Of a stretch of DNA of 8,517 bases, positions 1 to 8,186 are shown in pieces; positions within the stretch are counted from its first letter, which is position 1, and every line of letters begins with the position of its first letter. Under the pieces are notes generated by a model. That model made no database searches. It worked only from the letters and a program-made list of their open reading frames with translations, and was not told where the DNA came from. The DNA lies in assembly GCA_903928285.1 (NCBI GenBank), contig CAIYQH010000306.1:1-8517 (forward strand), read 5' to 3'. The position numbers and the translations under genes were made by a program. The DNA comes from an uncultured Bacteroidales bacterium. Lineage in GTDB: Bacteria > Bacteroidota > Bacteroidia > Bacteroidales > FEN-979.

Positions 1-419
1 CGCCAAAGCCCCCCGCCTCGAGGAAGGACGAGCGGCTCCAGCTCCTCGAACGGGAACTGGCGGCTCCGCTGTCTGCCTATGCACCGGGAGCGTCTCCCGA
101 AGTCACGCTGCTCAAGCTGCTTGACGAGGCGCGGGCGGCCAAAAACGAGCGCGACGCCCTGCTGAACGAAGCCCGCAAGATCAAGGAAAAACTGATCGAG
201 GACGCGCGGGTTAAGGCCAGTGAAGAGGCTCTGCGCATTGTCGAAGGCGCCAAGGAGAGCATCAACAATGAAAAGATGGCGGCCATGACGGAACTGAAAA
301 ACCAGATTGCCGAAAATTCACTTACCCTGGCAAAATTCATCCTGAAACGCGAACTCTCCGATCCGAAGATGCAGGAAGAATATGTACAGGAATTATTAAA
401 GGAAGTTAAATTCAACTGA
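1..419 (+). CDS. atpF: F-type ATP synthase subunit b, C-terminal part (5' end outside window)
   Basis: Partial gene, open from the window edge in the frame whose first full codon is at base 3 and ending with TGA at 417-419. Subunit b forms the peripheral stalk that holds F1 (through delta) to the membrane a subunit. From about base 108 the protein is a long charged helix of the b type, rich in E, K, R and A, with the pattern NERDALLNEARKIKEKL, then a stretch like LKNQIAENSLTLAKFILKREL that matches the conserved C-terminal end of bacterial b. The N-terminal membrane helix is not in the window. The first 35 or so residues (rich in P, A and L, including PLSAYAPGAS) do not look like a b-subunit stalk, so the extreme edge may hold a sequence error or a diverged segment. 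The call rests on the C-terminal helix and on its position 5 bp before atpH. Confidence 0.85.
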   Translation, partial: PKPPASRKDERLQLLERELAAPLSAYAPGASPEVTLLKLLDEARAAKNERDALLNEARKIKEKLIEDARVKASEEALRIVEGAKESINNEKMAAMTELKNQIAENSLTLAKFILKRELSDPKMQEEYVQELLKEVKFN

Positions 420-424
420 CAGGA

Positions 425-988
425 ATGAATGTTTCATTGGTAGCGGAACGTTACGCCACAGCGCTGTTTGATCTTGCCCTTGAACAAAAGGCAGTGGAAG
501 AGATATACCAGGACAGCCTGTTGATTTCTGAAACCTGCGATAACAGCAAGGATCTGAGGTTGCTGCTGAATAGCCCCATCGTCAATTCCGGGAAAAAACT
601 GACCATTCTCCAGGAGATCTTTGCAGCGAAGGTACATCCGGTTACCATGACCTATATGAACATCATGGTCAGGAAAAACCGGGAGAAGTTCATCCCGCTG
701 ATCGCCCTTCAGGTGGTTGACCTTTACAACGAGTTTAAGAATATCCTGATCGTGCATTTCAAATCTCCTATCCTCCCCGATGCTGTTACAACGCAGCAGG
801 TCATGGACCTGATGAAACAGTACACAAAGTCGGAGATTGAGCTTAAGCCGGAAATCGATGCATCGCTTATCGGGGGATTTGTACTCTCCTGGAAAGACAA
901 GCAGTATGATGCCAGTATCCGCAGGGAAATTGAAGATTTGAGAAGTACAATCGCGAAAGTCAATTTGTATAAAAAGAAATTGCAATAA
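425..988 (+). CDS. atpH: F-type ATP synthase subunit delta
   Basis: Codes for 187 residues, a normal length for bacterial delta (OSCP). Delta sits on top of F1 and ties the alpha3beta3 head to the b-subunit stalk. The N-terminal helical domain opens with the conserved AERYATALFDLA (residues 7-18) and has the LLNSPIV segment near 47-53. The C-terminal domain carries the diagnostic IDASLIGGFVLSWKDKQYDASI, typical of delta subunits, followed by the final helix. The ATG at 425 is five bases after the atpF stop. An AGGA directly abuts it, too close to act as a standard Shine-Dalgarno site, so translation may be coupled to atpF or use the weak leader recognition common in Bacteroidota. A long opposite-strand frame over this gene is a shadow of its coding pattern. 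Confidence 0.95.
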   Translation: MNVSLVAERYATALFDLALEQKAVEEIYQDSLLISETCDNSKDLRLLLNSPIVNSGKKLTILQEIFAAKVHPVTMTYMNIMVRKNREKFIPLIALQVVDLYNEFKNILIVHFKSPILPDAVTTQQVMDLMKQYTKSEIELKPEIDASLIGGFVLSWKDKQYDASIRREIEDLRSTIAKVNLYKKKLQ

Positions 989-1050
989 GAAGCAGCGGTT
1001 TAGAATAGGCTAATCACTGTTTCGCCATTTCACTATTTAAAATTTAACTT

Positions 1051-2640
<1,590 letters not shown>

Positions 2641-2649
2641 TACACGCAG

Positions 2650-3558
2650 ATGGCCGGACTGAAGGAAGTAAGAATACGGATTGCATCGGTTAAATCGACC
2701 CAGCAGATCACCAATGCCATGAAAATGGTGGCGGCCTCCAAGCTGCGCAGAGCTCAGACGGCCATTATCAAACTGCGGCCCTATGCGGGTAAATTGCGGG
2801 ACATTTTACAAAACCTCAGTGCCAGCATCGACAATTCAGGAGACAATACTTTCTCACAGGAGCGCAAGCCCGAAAAGATCCTGCTGGTGGTGATCGCCTC
2901 CAACCGCGGTCTTTGCGGAGCCTTCAATTCGAATGTCATCAAAATGGCGGTAAATATGGCGACAAACCATTATGCCGTTCAGCTCAGCCAGAACAACGTC
3001 AGCTTTATCACCATCGGCCGTAAGGCATCCGAATTTTTCAGGAAAAGAAAGTACAATGTCGTTGAATCACACGACAGCCTCTTTGACCAGCTTACCTTTG
3101 ACAATGCCTCAGCGCTTGCTGAAAAACTGATGAAGGCCTTCGCAAACAAGGAGTATGACAGGATAGAGCTGGTCTATAACCAATTCAAGAATGCTGCCGT
3201 TCAACGCCTGATCGTGGAGCAATTCCTGCCCATTGTCCCGTCGCAGGAACCAGCATCAACGGCAAAACAGGCCGTTCCTGCAACCCCAAAGGCAGAGGCA
3301 GATTATCTTTTCGAACCTGACAAGGAGACAATCGTCCGTGAACTGATCCCGAAAACCCTGCGTATCCAGCTTTTCAAAGCAGTTCTCGATTCCTTTGCCT
3401 CCGAACAGGGCGCCCGTATGACTGCCATGCAGAAAGCAACCGAAAACGCCAAGGATCTCCTGCGTGAACTCAACATCTCCTATAACAAAGCCCGTCAAAA
3501 CGCTATCACCAACGCCATCCTCGAAATCGTGAGCGGGGCCGAAGCGCTGAAGGGATAA
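2650..3558 (+). CDS. atpG: F-type ATP synthase subunit gamma
   Basis: Codes for 302 residues, the central rotor shaft of F1. The N-terminal coiled-coil strand shows the family pattern VKSTQQITNAMKMVAASKLR (residues 14-33). The Rossmann-like middle contains VVIASNRGLCGAFNSN. The C-terminal helix has EQGARMTAMQKATENAKDL, then the end motif NAITNAILEIVSGAEAL, which matches the gamma C-terminus that turns inside the alpha3beta3 ring. Between the middle domain and the C-terminal helix is a low-complexity Ala/Pro/Lys linker at about 197-220, before the conserved DYLFEP segment; this spot varies in length among gammas. The gene starts 9 bp after atpA, so both are surely cotranscribed. No beta or epsilon gene follows. 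Confidence 0.97.
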   Translation: MAGLKEVRIRIASVKSTQQITNAMKMVAASKLRRAQTAIIKLRPYAGKLRDILQNLSASIDNSGDNTFSQERKPEKILLVVIASNRGLCGAFNSNVIKMAVNMATNHYAVQLSQNNVSFITIGRKASEFFRKRKYNVVESHDSLFDQLTFDNASALAEKLMKAFANKEYDRIELVYNQFKNAAVQRLIVEQFLPIVPSQEPASTAKQAVPATPKAEADYLFEPDKETIVRELIPKTLRIQLFKAVLDSFASEQGARMTAMQKATENAKDLLRELNISYNKARQNAITNAILEIVSGAEALKG

Positions 3559-3665
3559 AAAAGGCTTCTGCTGTTTATTCACCGGCTACCTGCCTGATGC
3601 CGCCAATGGCATACTCCCCGGCTGGTTTGTTCCGCGGCAATAGTTACGCTTAATCCAGAGGAGCT

Positions 3666-4373
3666 GTGAATAAGAAAACCTATATGTTGTTTTACCCTGC
3701 CGTGATGATGCTGTTGCTGCTTCTCATGTTCAGCAATTGCAGCAGGAAAGACAACAACTATGTTTTCTTTTATCCATCGGAGACAACGGTAAAGGATGTT
3801 GAAGGGAACGTTTATCATACAGTTTATATCAAAGGGCAGACCTGGATGATCGAAAACCTCAGGACTACCCGCTATGCAACCGGGGAGACCATCCCCCGGA
3901 TCCAGGATGCCGGTCACTGGAGAACGCTGAATACCGGGGCCTGCTGCAACTATAACAATGACACGCTGAAAGCCTCCGTTTATGGCAGGCTGTATAACTG
4001 GTTTGCAATATCAAAAGGGAAGTTATGCCCGAATAACTGGCATGTTCCCTATGATTATGAATGGCAAAAGCTTACCGATACCCTCGGAGGCAGGGCGGTG
4101 GCCGGCGGGCTGCTGAAGGAGGCCGGATCCGGTCACTGGCAAAACAATACCGGGGCCACCGACCCGTATGGCTTCAAAGCACTTCCCGGAGGCTATCGCG
4201 ATCCCGGTGGATCCTTCGCTGAGATCACCCTGCATGGCTACTGGTGGAGCGGTACCCAGTACCTTGAAAACTTTGCATGGTCACGGATCCTGAATTCAGA
4301 TAATACCAGTATTGACCAAACGGATATGACAAAGGAGGCCGGCTTTTCAGTAAGGTGCATCCGTGATTATTAA
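3666..4373 (+). CDS. FISUMP-domain (Fib_succ_major) lipoprotein
   Basis: Codes for 235 residues from a GTG at 3666, supported by an AGGAG at 3659-3663, although the spacing of 2 bases is short. An in-frame ATG at 3684 is an alternative start. The N-terminus is a signal peptide: a short basic stretch, a hydrophobic run AVMMLLLLLMF, then Cys25 in FSNC, which fits a loose lipobox, so the mature protein is probably lipid-anchored. Residues from about 42 to the end form one FISUMP/Fib_succ_major domain: VEGNVYHTVYIKGQTWMIEN, then YGRLYNWFAI, GKLCPNNWHVP, GATDPYGFKALPGGYR, HGYWWSGTQY and the terminal GFSVRCIRDY. The fold is related to C-type-lectin/FGE-like domains. Such proteins are common on Bacteroidota and Fibrobacter cells, but the role is generally unknown. 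It stands 107 bp downstream of atpG and is not part of the ATP synthase. Confidence 0.88.
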   Translation: MNKKTYMLFYPAVMMLLLLLMFSNCSRKDNNYVFFYPSETTVKDVEGNVYHTVYIKGQTWMIENLRTTRYATGETIPRIQDAGHWRTLNTGACCNYNNDTLKASVYGRLYNWFAISKGKLCPNNWHVPYDYEWQKLTDTLGGRAVAGGLLKEAGSGHWQNNTGATDPYGFKALPGGYRDPGGSFAEITLHGYWWSGTQYLENFAWSRILNSDNTSIDQTDMTKEAGFSVRCIRDY

Positions 4374-4437
4374 CAGCATAACCCTGTTGACTGTCTGCTT
4401 CAACACCATTCCTAATCAGTATTTCAATAATCAACAT

Positions 4438-5748
4438 ATGATTCAAAAAACCCTGGAGAACCTGAAAATAGAGAGTCTGAACAAAATGCAGCTCGCCGCG
4501 ATAGAAGCGGCAGGGAAGGCGCCCGATATACTGCTTCTTTCACCTACTGGTTCGGGAAAAACGATTGCTTTCCTTTTGCCGGTGCTTGCCAGTTTGCTTT
4601 CCGACAGCCCGGGTATCCAGGCGCTGATCCTGGTTCCCTCGCGCGAGCTGGCACTACAGATCGAGCAGGTCTTCAAACAAATGAATACCGGTTTCAAGGT
4701 AAACTGCTTCTACGGCGGGCATGCCACCAAAACCGAAAGGAACAACCTTACCCATCCGGCTGCGGTGGTTGTAGGGACGCCGGGAAGAATCGCCCATCAC
4801 CTGCGCAATGATAATTTTGACACAGGCTCGATCCACACCCTGGTGCTGGATGAATTTGACAAATCGCTTGAATTCGGGTTCAAGGCTGAGATGTCGTTCA
4901 TCATCTCACAATTGACCCGGTTGAAAAAACGGATACTCACCTCTGCCACCAACATGGAGGCGATCCCCACCTTTACCAGGATCACGAACCCGCTGGTACT
5001 GGATTTTTTAAGCAACCGCTCCCCCGTAACGGCAGCGATCAGGGTTAAGTTCCTGAAGTCGGACGATGCCGACAAGTTGAAGATCCTGTTTGCCCTGATC
5101 TGTAAACTGCAGAACAAATCAACCCTGGTTTTCTGCAACCACCGGGAGGCTGTTGAACGTATCAGTCTGCTGTTACAAGACCGGGGGCTGGTTCACGGCA
5201 TCTTCCACGGTGGCCTCGAGCAGGAGGAGCGGGAGCGGGTCCTGATAAAATTCAGGAATGGAACCACCCCTACGCTGATCACCACCGACCTGGCTTCCCG
5301 CGGACTTGACATCCCCGACATAGAGGCCGTGATCCATTACCAGTTACCCGCAACCCAGGATATCTTTACACACCGGAACGGCAGAACCGCCAGGATGAAT
5401 GCAGCAGGAACCTCCTATTTGCTGTTGTCGGCAACCGACCATCTCCCGCCATTTATCAGAGAAACACCGGAAGAGGAGGTGTTATCAGAGAAAAACGTTC
5501 TGCCGGGAAAGGTCGCCTGGCGCACCCTCTATATCGCCGCCGGGAAAAAGGAGAAGATCAACAAGATGGACATTGTTGGCATGCTGCTGCAAAAAGGCAA
5601 GCTTGCAAAGGAGGAGCTTGGACTGGTAGAGGTGCTGGATCATGCCTCCTATGCGGCCGTGCGTGGCGATAAAATCAGGGCAGTGACAGAATTTATCAGG
5701 AATGAAAAGATCAAGAATAGAAAGGTCAGGATTGAAATTTCCGCCTGA
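4438..5748 (+). CDS. DEAD-box ATP-dependent RNA helicase, DbpA-like (DEFD variant)
   Basis: Codes for 436 residues from the ATG at 4438; the frame is open back to 4363, but that would overlap the lipoprotein gene and add a tail unlike the family. Motifs run in order: Q-motif region NKMQLAAIEA, motif I SPTGSGKT (35-42), Ia VPSRELALQ, Ib GTPGR, motif II DEFD (138-141), motif III SAT (169-171), IV LVFCNHRE, V TDLASRGLDI and VI HRNGRTAR (312-319). Residues 361-436, from WRTLYIAAGKKEKINKMDIV to KIKNRKVRIEIS, look like the DbpA RNA-binding domain, which in E. coli DbpA recognises hairpin 92 of 23S rRNA. A role in large-subunit ribosome assembly is therefore likely by homology. Motif II has Phe in place of Ala. 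The closest named relative is dbpA, but orthology is not proven here. Confidence 0.9.
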   Translation: MIQKTLENLKIESLNKMQLAAIEAAGKAPDILLLSPTGSGKTIAFLLPVLASLLSDSPGIQALILVPSRELALQIEQVFKQMNTGFKVNCFYGGHATKTERNNLTHPAAVVVGTPGRIAHHLRNDNFDTGSIHTLVLDEFDKSLEFGFKAEMSFIISQLTRLKKRILTSATNMEAIPTFTRITNPLVLDFLSNRSPVTAAIRVKFLKSDDADKLKILFALICKLQNKSTLVFCNHREAVERISLLLQDRGLVHGIFHGGLEQEERERVLIKFRNGTTPTLITTDLASRGLDIPDIEAVIHYQLPATQDIFTHRNGRTARMNAAGTSYLLLSATDHLPPFIRETPEEEVLSEKNVLPGKVAWRTLYIAAGKKEKINKMDIVGMLLQKGKLAKEELGLVEVLDHASYAAVRGDKIRAVTEFIRNEKIKNRKVRIEISA

Positions 5749-5793
5749 GCGAATTCAAGGTTTAATTGTGAACATAAAAGAGACACCAGGCTG

Positions 5794-6303
5794 ATGAACA
5801 AACATTTCTGCCATGGAAAGGAGATTTTGATCGGCAGTGAATTTATCTGGCTGAAGGAGAAAAACATCAGGCTCCGGTACGACGCGATAAGTTCGGTCAG
5901 CATCCGGATGGCAAGGCTTCACAGGGCCGGGCTGCTGTATATAATCGCCGGTATGACAGCACTGGCAGTGATACTCGGCTTGTTCATGGCTGGCATCATC
6001 GGGTTCCTGAGTCACCCTGAAAACCCGGCCATCCTGGGGCTCTTCAACCGGAGGCACGGCATATCCCTCCTGCTGTTCCTTTTCATCGGCGGACCGGCTT
6101 TCATTATCTCCTGGATCAGGAAATATTTCAGGAAACATATGATGCTGGTCATCAGGTGGAAACACCGGGATTTCAGAACCAGGATCTCCGAACTGAAAAT
6201 TAATGTGCAGGAATTAAAAATATTCCTTGAAGAAAGGGTGCAAAACCTGGAGGTTGAACTTCCGAAGCTGCAAAGGCAGAGTCGCCCGGTTGATCACAAA
6301 TAA
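5794..6303 (+). CDS. Unrecognised two-helix membrane protein
   Basis: Codes for 169 residues; the family is not recognised. The N-terminal 45 residues are charged and amphipathic (GSEFIWLKEKNIRLRYDAIS), with a strand pattern that could be the first half of a small beta-rich, PH-like domain. Two hydrophobic segments follow, at about 46-72 (LLYIIAGMTALAVILGLFM) and 89-108 (ISLLLFLFIGGPAFIISWI), joined by a polar loop. After a basic KYFRKHMMLVIRWKHRDF stretch, residues 128-158 form a probable amphipathic helix or coiled coil rich in E, L and K. The inferred topology is a membrane hairpin with both ends on the same, probably cytoplasmic, side. The gene begins 45 bp after the helicase stop on the same strand, so cotranscription is plausible. 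The ATG at 5794 has no strong ribosome-binding site. Confidence 0.7.
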   Translation: MNKHFCHGKEILIGSEFIWLKEKNIRLRYDAISSVSIRMARLHRAGLLYIIAGMTALAVILGLFMAGIIGFLSHPENPAILGLFNRRHGISLLLFLFIGGPAFIISWIRKYFRKHMMLVIRWKHRDFRTRISELKINVQELKIFLEERVQNLEVELPKLQRQSRPVDHK

Positions 6304-6446
6304 CAGTGAATTACGCCCGTTCTCCCACCCTTGCCCACTGCCTGATGCCTGTCACGCAGATCCCTGTACTTTGAGGAATGCCTGTCAACAGGAACAACCC
6401 GGCCAAAAATTTCCTCGACCGGTACGTTTCACGGTATAAATAATCC

Positions 6447-6454
6447 TAACTTTG
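6447..6454 (+). promoter_or_regulatory. Bacteroidota-type -7 element upstream of ftnA
   Basis: TAACTTTG matches the TAnnTTTG -7 consensus of the primary sigma factor in Bacteroidota, and it is followed by CACC, a context often seen in these genomes. It lies 22 bases before the ftnA ATG, so the predicted leader is short. A -33 TTTG at the usual spacing is not clear; the nearest candidate is GTTTC at 6426-6430, with a spacer of about 16 bases, shorter than usual. Confidence 0.55.
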
Positions 6455-6476
6455 CACCCTGATAAATCATCCTGTT

Positions 6477-7016
6477 ATGGTTATAAAAAACGTAGAAAAA
6501 GCAATAAACGAACAGATCAAACGCGAAGAGCACTCGTCGCGCATTTACCTGTCGATGGCCTCCTGGGCCGAGCGGAACGGCTATCCCGGCGCGGCAAACT
6601 GGCTGTATGTACAAACCGAGGAGGAGCGCATTCACATGCTCAAGCTGGTCCACTATCTTAACGACCGCGGCGGAACGGCAGTCATCCCTGCCCTGGAAGC
6701 CCCCGAAGCAAAATTCAAGTCCCTGCCTGATGTTTTTCAGCAGGTATTGATCCACGAAGAGTTCATCTCGGCCTCAATCAACGACCTGTATGCCACCTGC
6801 ACCAAAGAGAAGGATTTTACCACGGCGAACTACCTGCAATGGTATATCACCGAACAGATCGAGGAGGAGAGCACCGTGCGGAGCATTCTCGACCAGATCA
6901 GGCTGGCCGGTGATACCAGTGGCGGGTTGTTCATGATGGATAAGGAATTTGCAGCCATGGCCACCGCCAAGCGGGCGGCCCTGGCCCTAAGCGGCGGCGC
7001 TAACGCAGTAACTTAG
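6477..7016 (+). CDS. ftnA: Ferritin, non-haem (FtnA type)
   Basis: Codes for 179 residues, an iron-storage ferritin that oxidises Fe2+ and stores it as a mineral in a 24-subunit shell. The ferroxidase residues fall at the same numbers as in E. coli FtnA: Glu17, Tyr24, Glu50, His53, Glu94, Gln127 and Glu130, with Glu49 and Glu126 also present for the third iron site. The motifs IKREEHSSRIYLSMASWAE, EEERIHMLKLV and LQWYITEQIEEE are typical. The C-terminal extension after DKEFAAMATAKRA is short and low in complexity. No haem-ligand Met of the bacterioferritin type was identified. The ATG at 6477 sits just after a Bacteroidota-type promoter element, so the gene probably has its own promoter. Its last 17 bases overlap the 3' end of the convergent gene on the other strand. 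Confidence 0.96.
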   Translation: MVIKNVEKAINEQIKREEHSSRIYLSMASWAERNGYPGAANWLYVQTEEERIHMLKLVHYLNDRGGTAVIPALEAPEAKFKSLPDVFQQVLIHEEFISASINDLYATCTKEKDFTTANYLQWYITEQIEEESTVRSILDQIRLAGDTSGGLFMMDKEFAAMATAKRAALALSGGANAVT

Positions 7017-7554
7017 CCAGTTTGTTATACCAAGTTCGGCCGTATTTACGGATCAATGCCCCTTCCAGGAACTGGTAAAGGGGTATTTTTTCTTTATGAC
7101 CCTTTACCAAAGCATGTTTGCAGACGGGCCATTTGTGGTAATTGAGCAGATCATTTACCGGAGTGGTTTTGATCCTGATCGGGTAAAGATGGCATGAAAT
7201 GGGTTTGGCATAAGGGATCTTTTTCTCCTGGAATGCCTTTTCAATGGCACATTTGGCGATACCCTCCTCAAAATATACAAAAGCGCACTCCTTACCGTTT
7301 ACAAGCGGAGTAACAAAGTTTCCCTCCGCATCATAATCAAAAACCCCGAGCAGTTCCACCTCCCTGATTCCTTCCGGAACCATGAAGGGTATTATTGCAT
7401 CGAGGTGATCCTCCAGAATCGATATTTCTGCCTCCTCCAGCGGTGCCCCCGCATCACCCTCCACGCAGCAGGCGCCTTTGCACTTTGCCAGGTCGCAGCA
7501 AAAGAAGACCTCTTTTACTTCGTCGGAAATCAGAGTGGTGTCTAAGTATATCAT
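7000..7554 (-). CDS. DUF3109-type cysteine-rich protein (possible metal/Fe-S binding)
   Basis: Codes for 184 residues on the - strand, from the ATG at 7554-7552 to a TAG at 7002-7000. It resembles the DUF3109 family, common in Bacteroidota and related to the YkgJ-type cysteine-cluster proteins. Nine cysteines are visible: 19, 20, 25, 29 and 30 in FFCCDLAKCKGACC, 90 in GKECAF, 102 in KCAIEKA, 121 in PISCHLYPIR and 145 in WPVCKHA. The spacing fits a zinc- or iron-sulfur-binding fold; the exact function is unknown. There is no signal peptide, so a cytoplasmic location is expected. It converges on ftnA with a 17-bp overlap. Just upstream of its start is the left 9-bp repeat array; without that cassette it would follow the ferredoxin-like gene at about 27 bp. 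Confidence 0.88.
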   Translation of the reverse strand: MIYLDTTLISDEVKEVFFCCDLAKCKGACCVEGDAGAPLEEAEISILEDHLDAIIPFMVPEGIREVELLGVFDYDAEGNFVTPLVNGKECAFVYFEEGIAKCAIEKAFQEKKIPYAKPISCHLYPIRIKTTPVNDLLNYHKWPVCKHALVKGHKEKIPLYQFLEGALIRKYGRTWYNKLAKLLR

Positions 7555-7571
7555 TGCAGATTAAGTAAAAA

Positions 7572-7625
7572 ATGCAAACAATGCAAACAATGCAAACAAT
7601 GCAAACAATGCAGGCAATGCAGGCA
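7572..7625 (+). repeat. Left 9-bp tandem repeat array (six units)
   Basis: Six perfect 9-bp units without spacers: four ATGCAAACA (7572-7607) followed by two ATGCAGGCA (7608-7625). The same two unit types occur in reverse complement at 8124-8186. Each unit contains one ATG, and since 9 is a multiple of 3 all are in the frame of the four-helix-bundle gene, reading Met-Gln-Thr or Met-Gln-Ala. The array begins 17 bp upstream of the start codon of the - strand DUF3109 gene. Confidence 0.97.
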
Positions 7626-7656
7626 ATGTTGTCGATTAGAAATTTGAAAGTATTTA

Positions 7657-7670
7657 AAAAATTAATTTTT
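7657..7670. repeat. Perfect 14-bp AT palindrome
   Basis: AAAAATTAATTTTT is self-complementary, lying between the left array and the probable start of the four-helix-bundle gene. It could be a protein-binding site, or part of an AT-rich promoter (TAATTTTT at 7663-7670 is one base from TAnnTTTG). In such AT-rich DNA it could also be chance. Confidence 0.5.
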
Positions 7671-7718
7671 CAACAGGGGGTTGACTTTTTGGTTTTTTCG
7701 GGATTAATCGGAAAAGCT

Positions 7719-8078
7719 ATGAAAGAAAATTTAATCAAAGATAAAAGTTTTGAACTGGCAACGGAAATTGTTTTTGTATTTCAATATCTGACAAGGGAAA
7801 AACATGAGTACATACTGTCAAAACAGCTCTTAAGATCAGGGACTTCTGTGGGTGCAAATATTTCTGAAGGAGTTGTTGCCCAATCGAAAAAAGAATTTTG
7901 TAACCGGTTGTCTATTGCTTACAAGGAATGCCGGGAAACAGAATTCTGGATTAAACTCTTGTGCGCCACCGGATCACTGTCAAGTGAAAAAGGAAATAAA
8001 GCGATGAACCTATGCGACGAGGTCAACAGAATATTATTTTCAATCCTGAAAACCGCCTCCCCACCCAAAAACACCTGA
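7719..8078 (+). CDS. Four-helix-bundle protein (S23 / 23S rRNA IVP family)
   Basis: From the ATG at 7719 the gene codes for 119 residues, the usual length of the four-helix-bundle family (TIGR02436; Pfam 23S_rRNA_IVP), and starts with the typical MKENLIKDKSFELA. Conserved segments are LSKQLLRSGTSVGANISEG (33-51), SKKEF (56-60), AYKECRET (67-74) and Trp77. The family was first seen as the protein encoded in intervening sequences of some 23S rRNAs, and is structurally related to the Avd accessory protein of diversity-generating retroelements; the function of stand-alone copies is unclear. GGAAAAG at 7710-7716 is a weak ribosome-binding site. The frame stays open upstream to 7572 through the repeat array, allowing a 168-residue form with an N-terminal tail of repeated MQT/MQA. 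The gene is clearly AT-richer (about 36% G+C by hand count over 7681-8040) than its neighbours, suggesting acquisition. Confidence 0.9.
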   Translation: MKENLIKDKSFELATEIVFVFQYLTREKHEYILSKQLLRSGTSVGANISEGVVAQSKKEFCNRLSIAYKECRETEFWIKLLCATGSLSSEKGNKAMNLCDEVNRILFSILKTASPPKNT

Positions 8079-8123
8079 CCTGTCAAACTTTCATTGAAAT
8101 ACGTACCTCTCATCTTGCTATAT

Positions 8124-8186
8124 TGTCTGCATTGTTTGCATTGTTTGCATTGCCTGCATTGTTTGCATTGCCTGCATTGTTTGCAT
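8124..8186 (-). repeat. Right 9-bp tandem repeat array, inverted relative to the left (seven units)
   Basis: On the + strand, seven contiguous 9-bp units: TGTCTGCAT, TGTTTGCAT, TGTTTGCAT, TGCCTGCAT, TGTTTGCAT, TGCCTGCAT, TGTTTGCAT. These are reverse complements of the left-array units (ATGCAAACA and ATGCAGGCA), plus one intermediate variant (ATGCAGACA) at the inner end. The match to the left array extends outward by three more bases (AAA at 7569-7571 against TTT at 8187-8189). The array ends about 10 bp before the stop codon of the - strand gene at the right edge. Confidence 0.97.

Noticed and set aside
434..985. Long open frame on the - strand opposite atpH (183 residues)
   Set aside because: It lies exactly opposite a well-conserved gene, its translation resembles no known protein, and it is explained by codon bias of atpH.
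3597..3612. Terminator hairpin after atpG (ATGCC/GGCAT)
   Set aside because: The stem has only 5 bp and is not followed by a T run.
4363..4437. Upstream start for the helicase at 4363
   Set aside because: It overlaps the lipoprotein gene and adds 25 residues unlike the family; the ATG at 4438 begins directly at the usual helicase N-terminus.
6345..6387. 10-bp direct repeat ATGCCTGTCA at 6345-6354 and 6378-6387 upstream of ftnA
   Set aside because: Only two copies 33 bp apart, not matching a known operator; it may be chance, so it was not listed as a regulatory site.
6227..6661. Two short + strand frames (6227-6439 and 6452-6661) around the start of ftnA
   Set aside because: They overlap the membrane-protein gene and ftnA in another frame, and their translations are low-quality and unlike any family.
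3666..8078. Diversity-generating retroelement, because a C-type-lectin-like FISUMP protein and an Avd-related four-helix-bundle protein occur in one window
   Set aside because: No reverse transcriptase gene and no template repeat of the FISUMP 3' end were seen. The two genes are about 3.3 kb apart with unrelated genes between, and the bundle protein looks like the stand-alone S23/IVP type.
7572..8186. CRISPR array
   Set aside because: The units are 9 bp, contiguous and without spacers, and the two arrays are in opposite orientation with a gene between; no cas genes are present.
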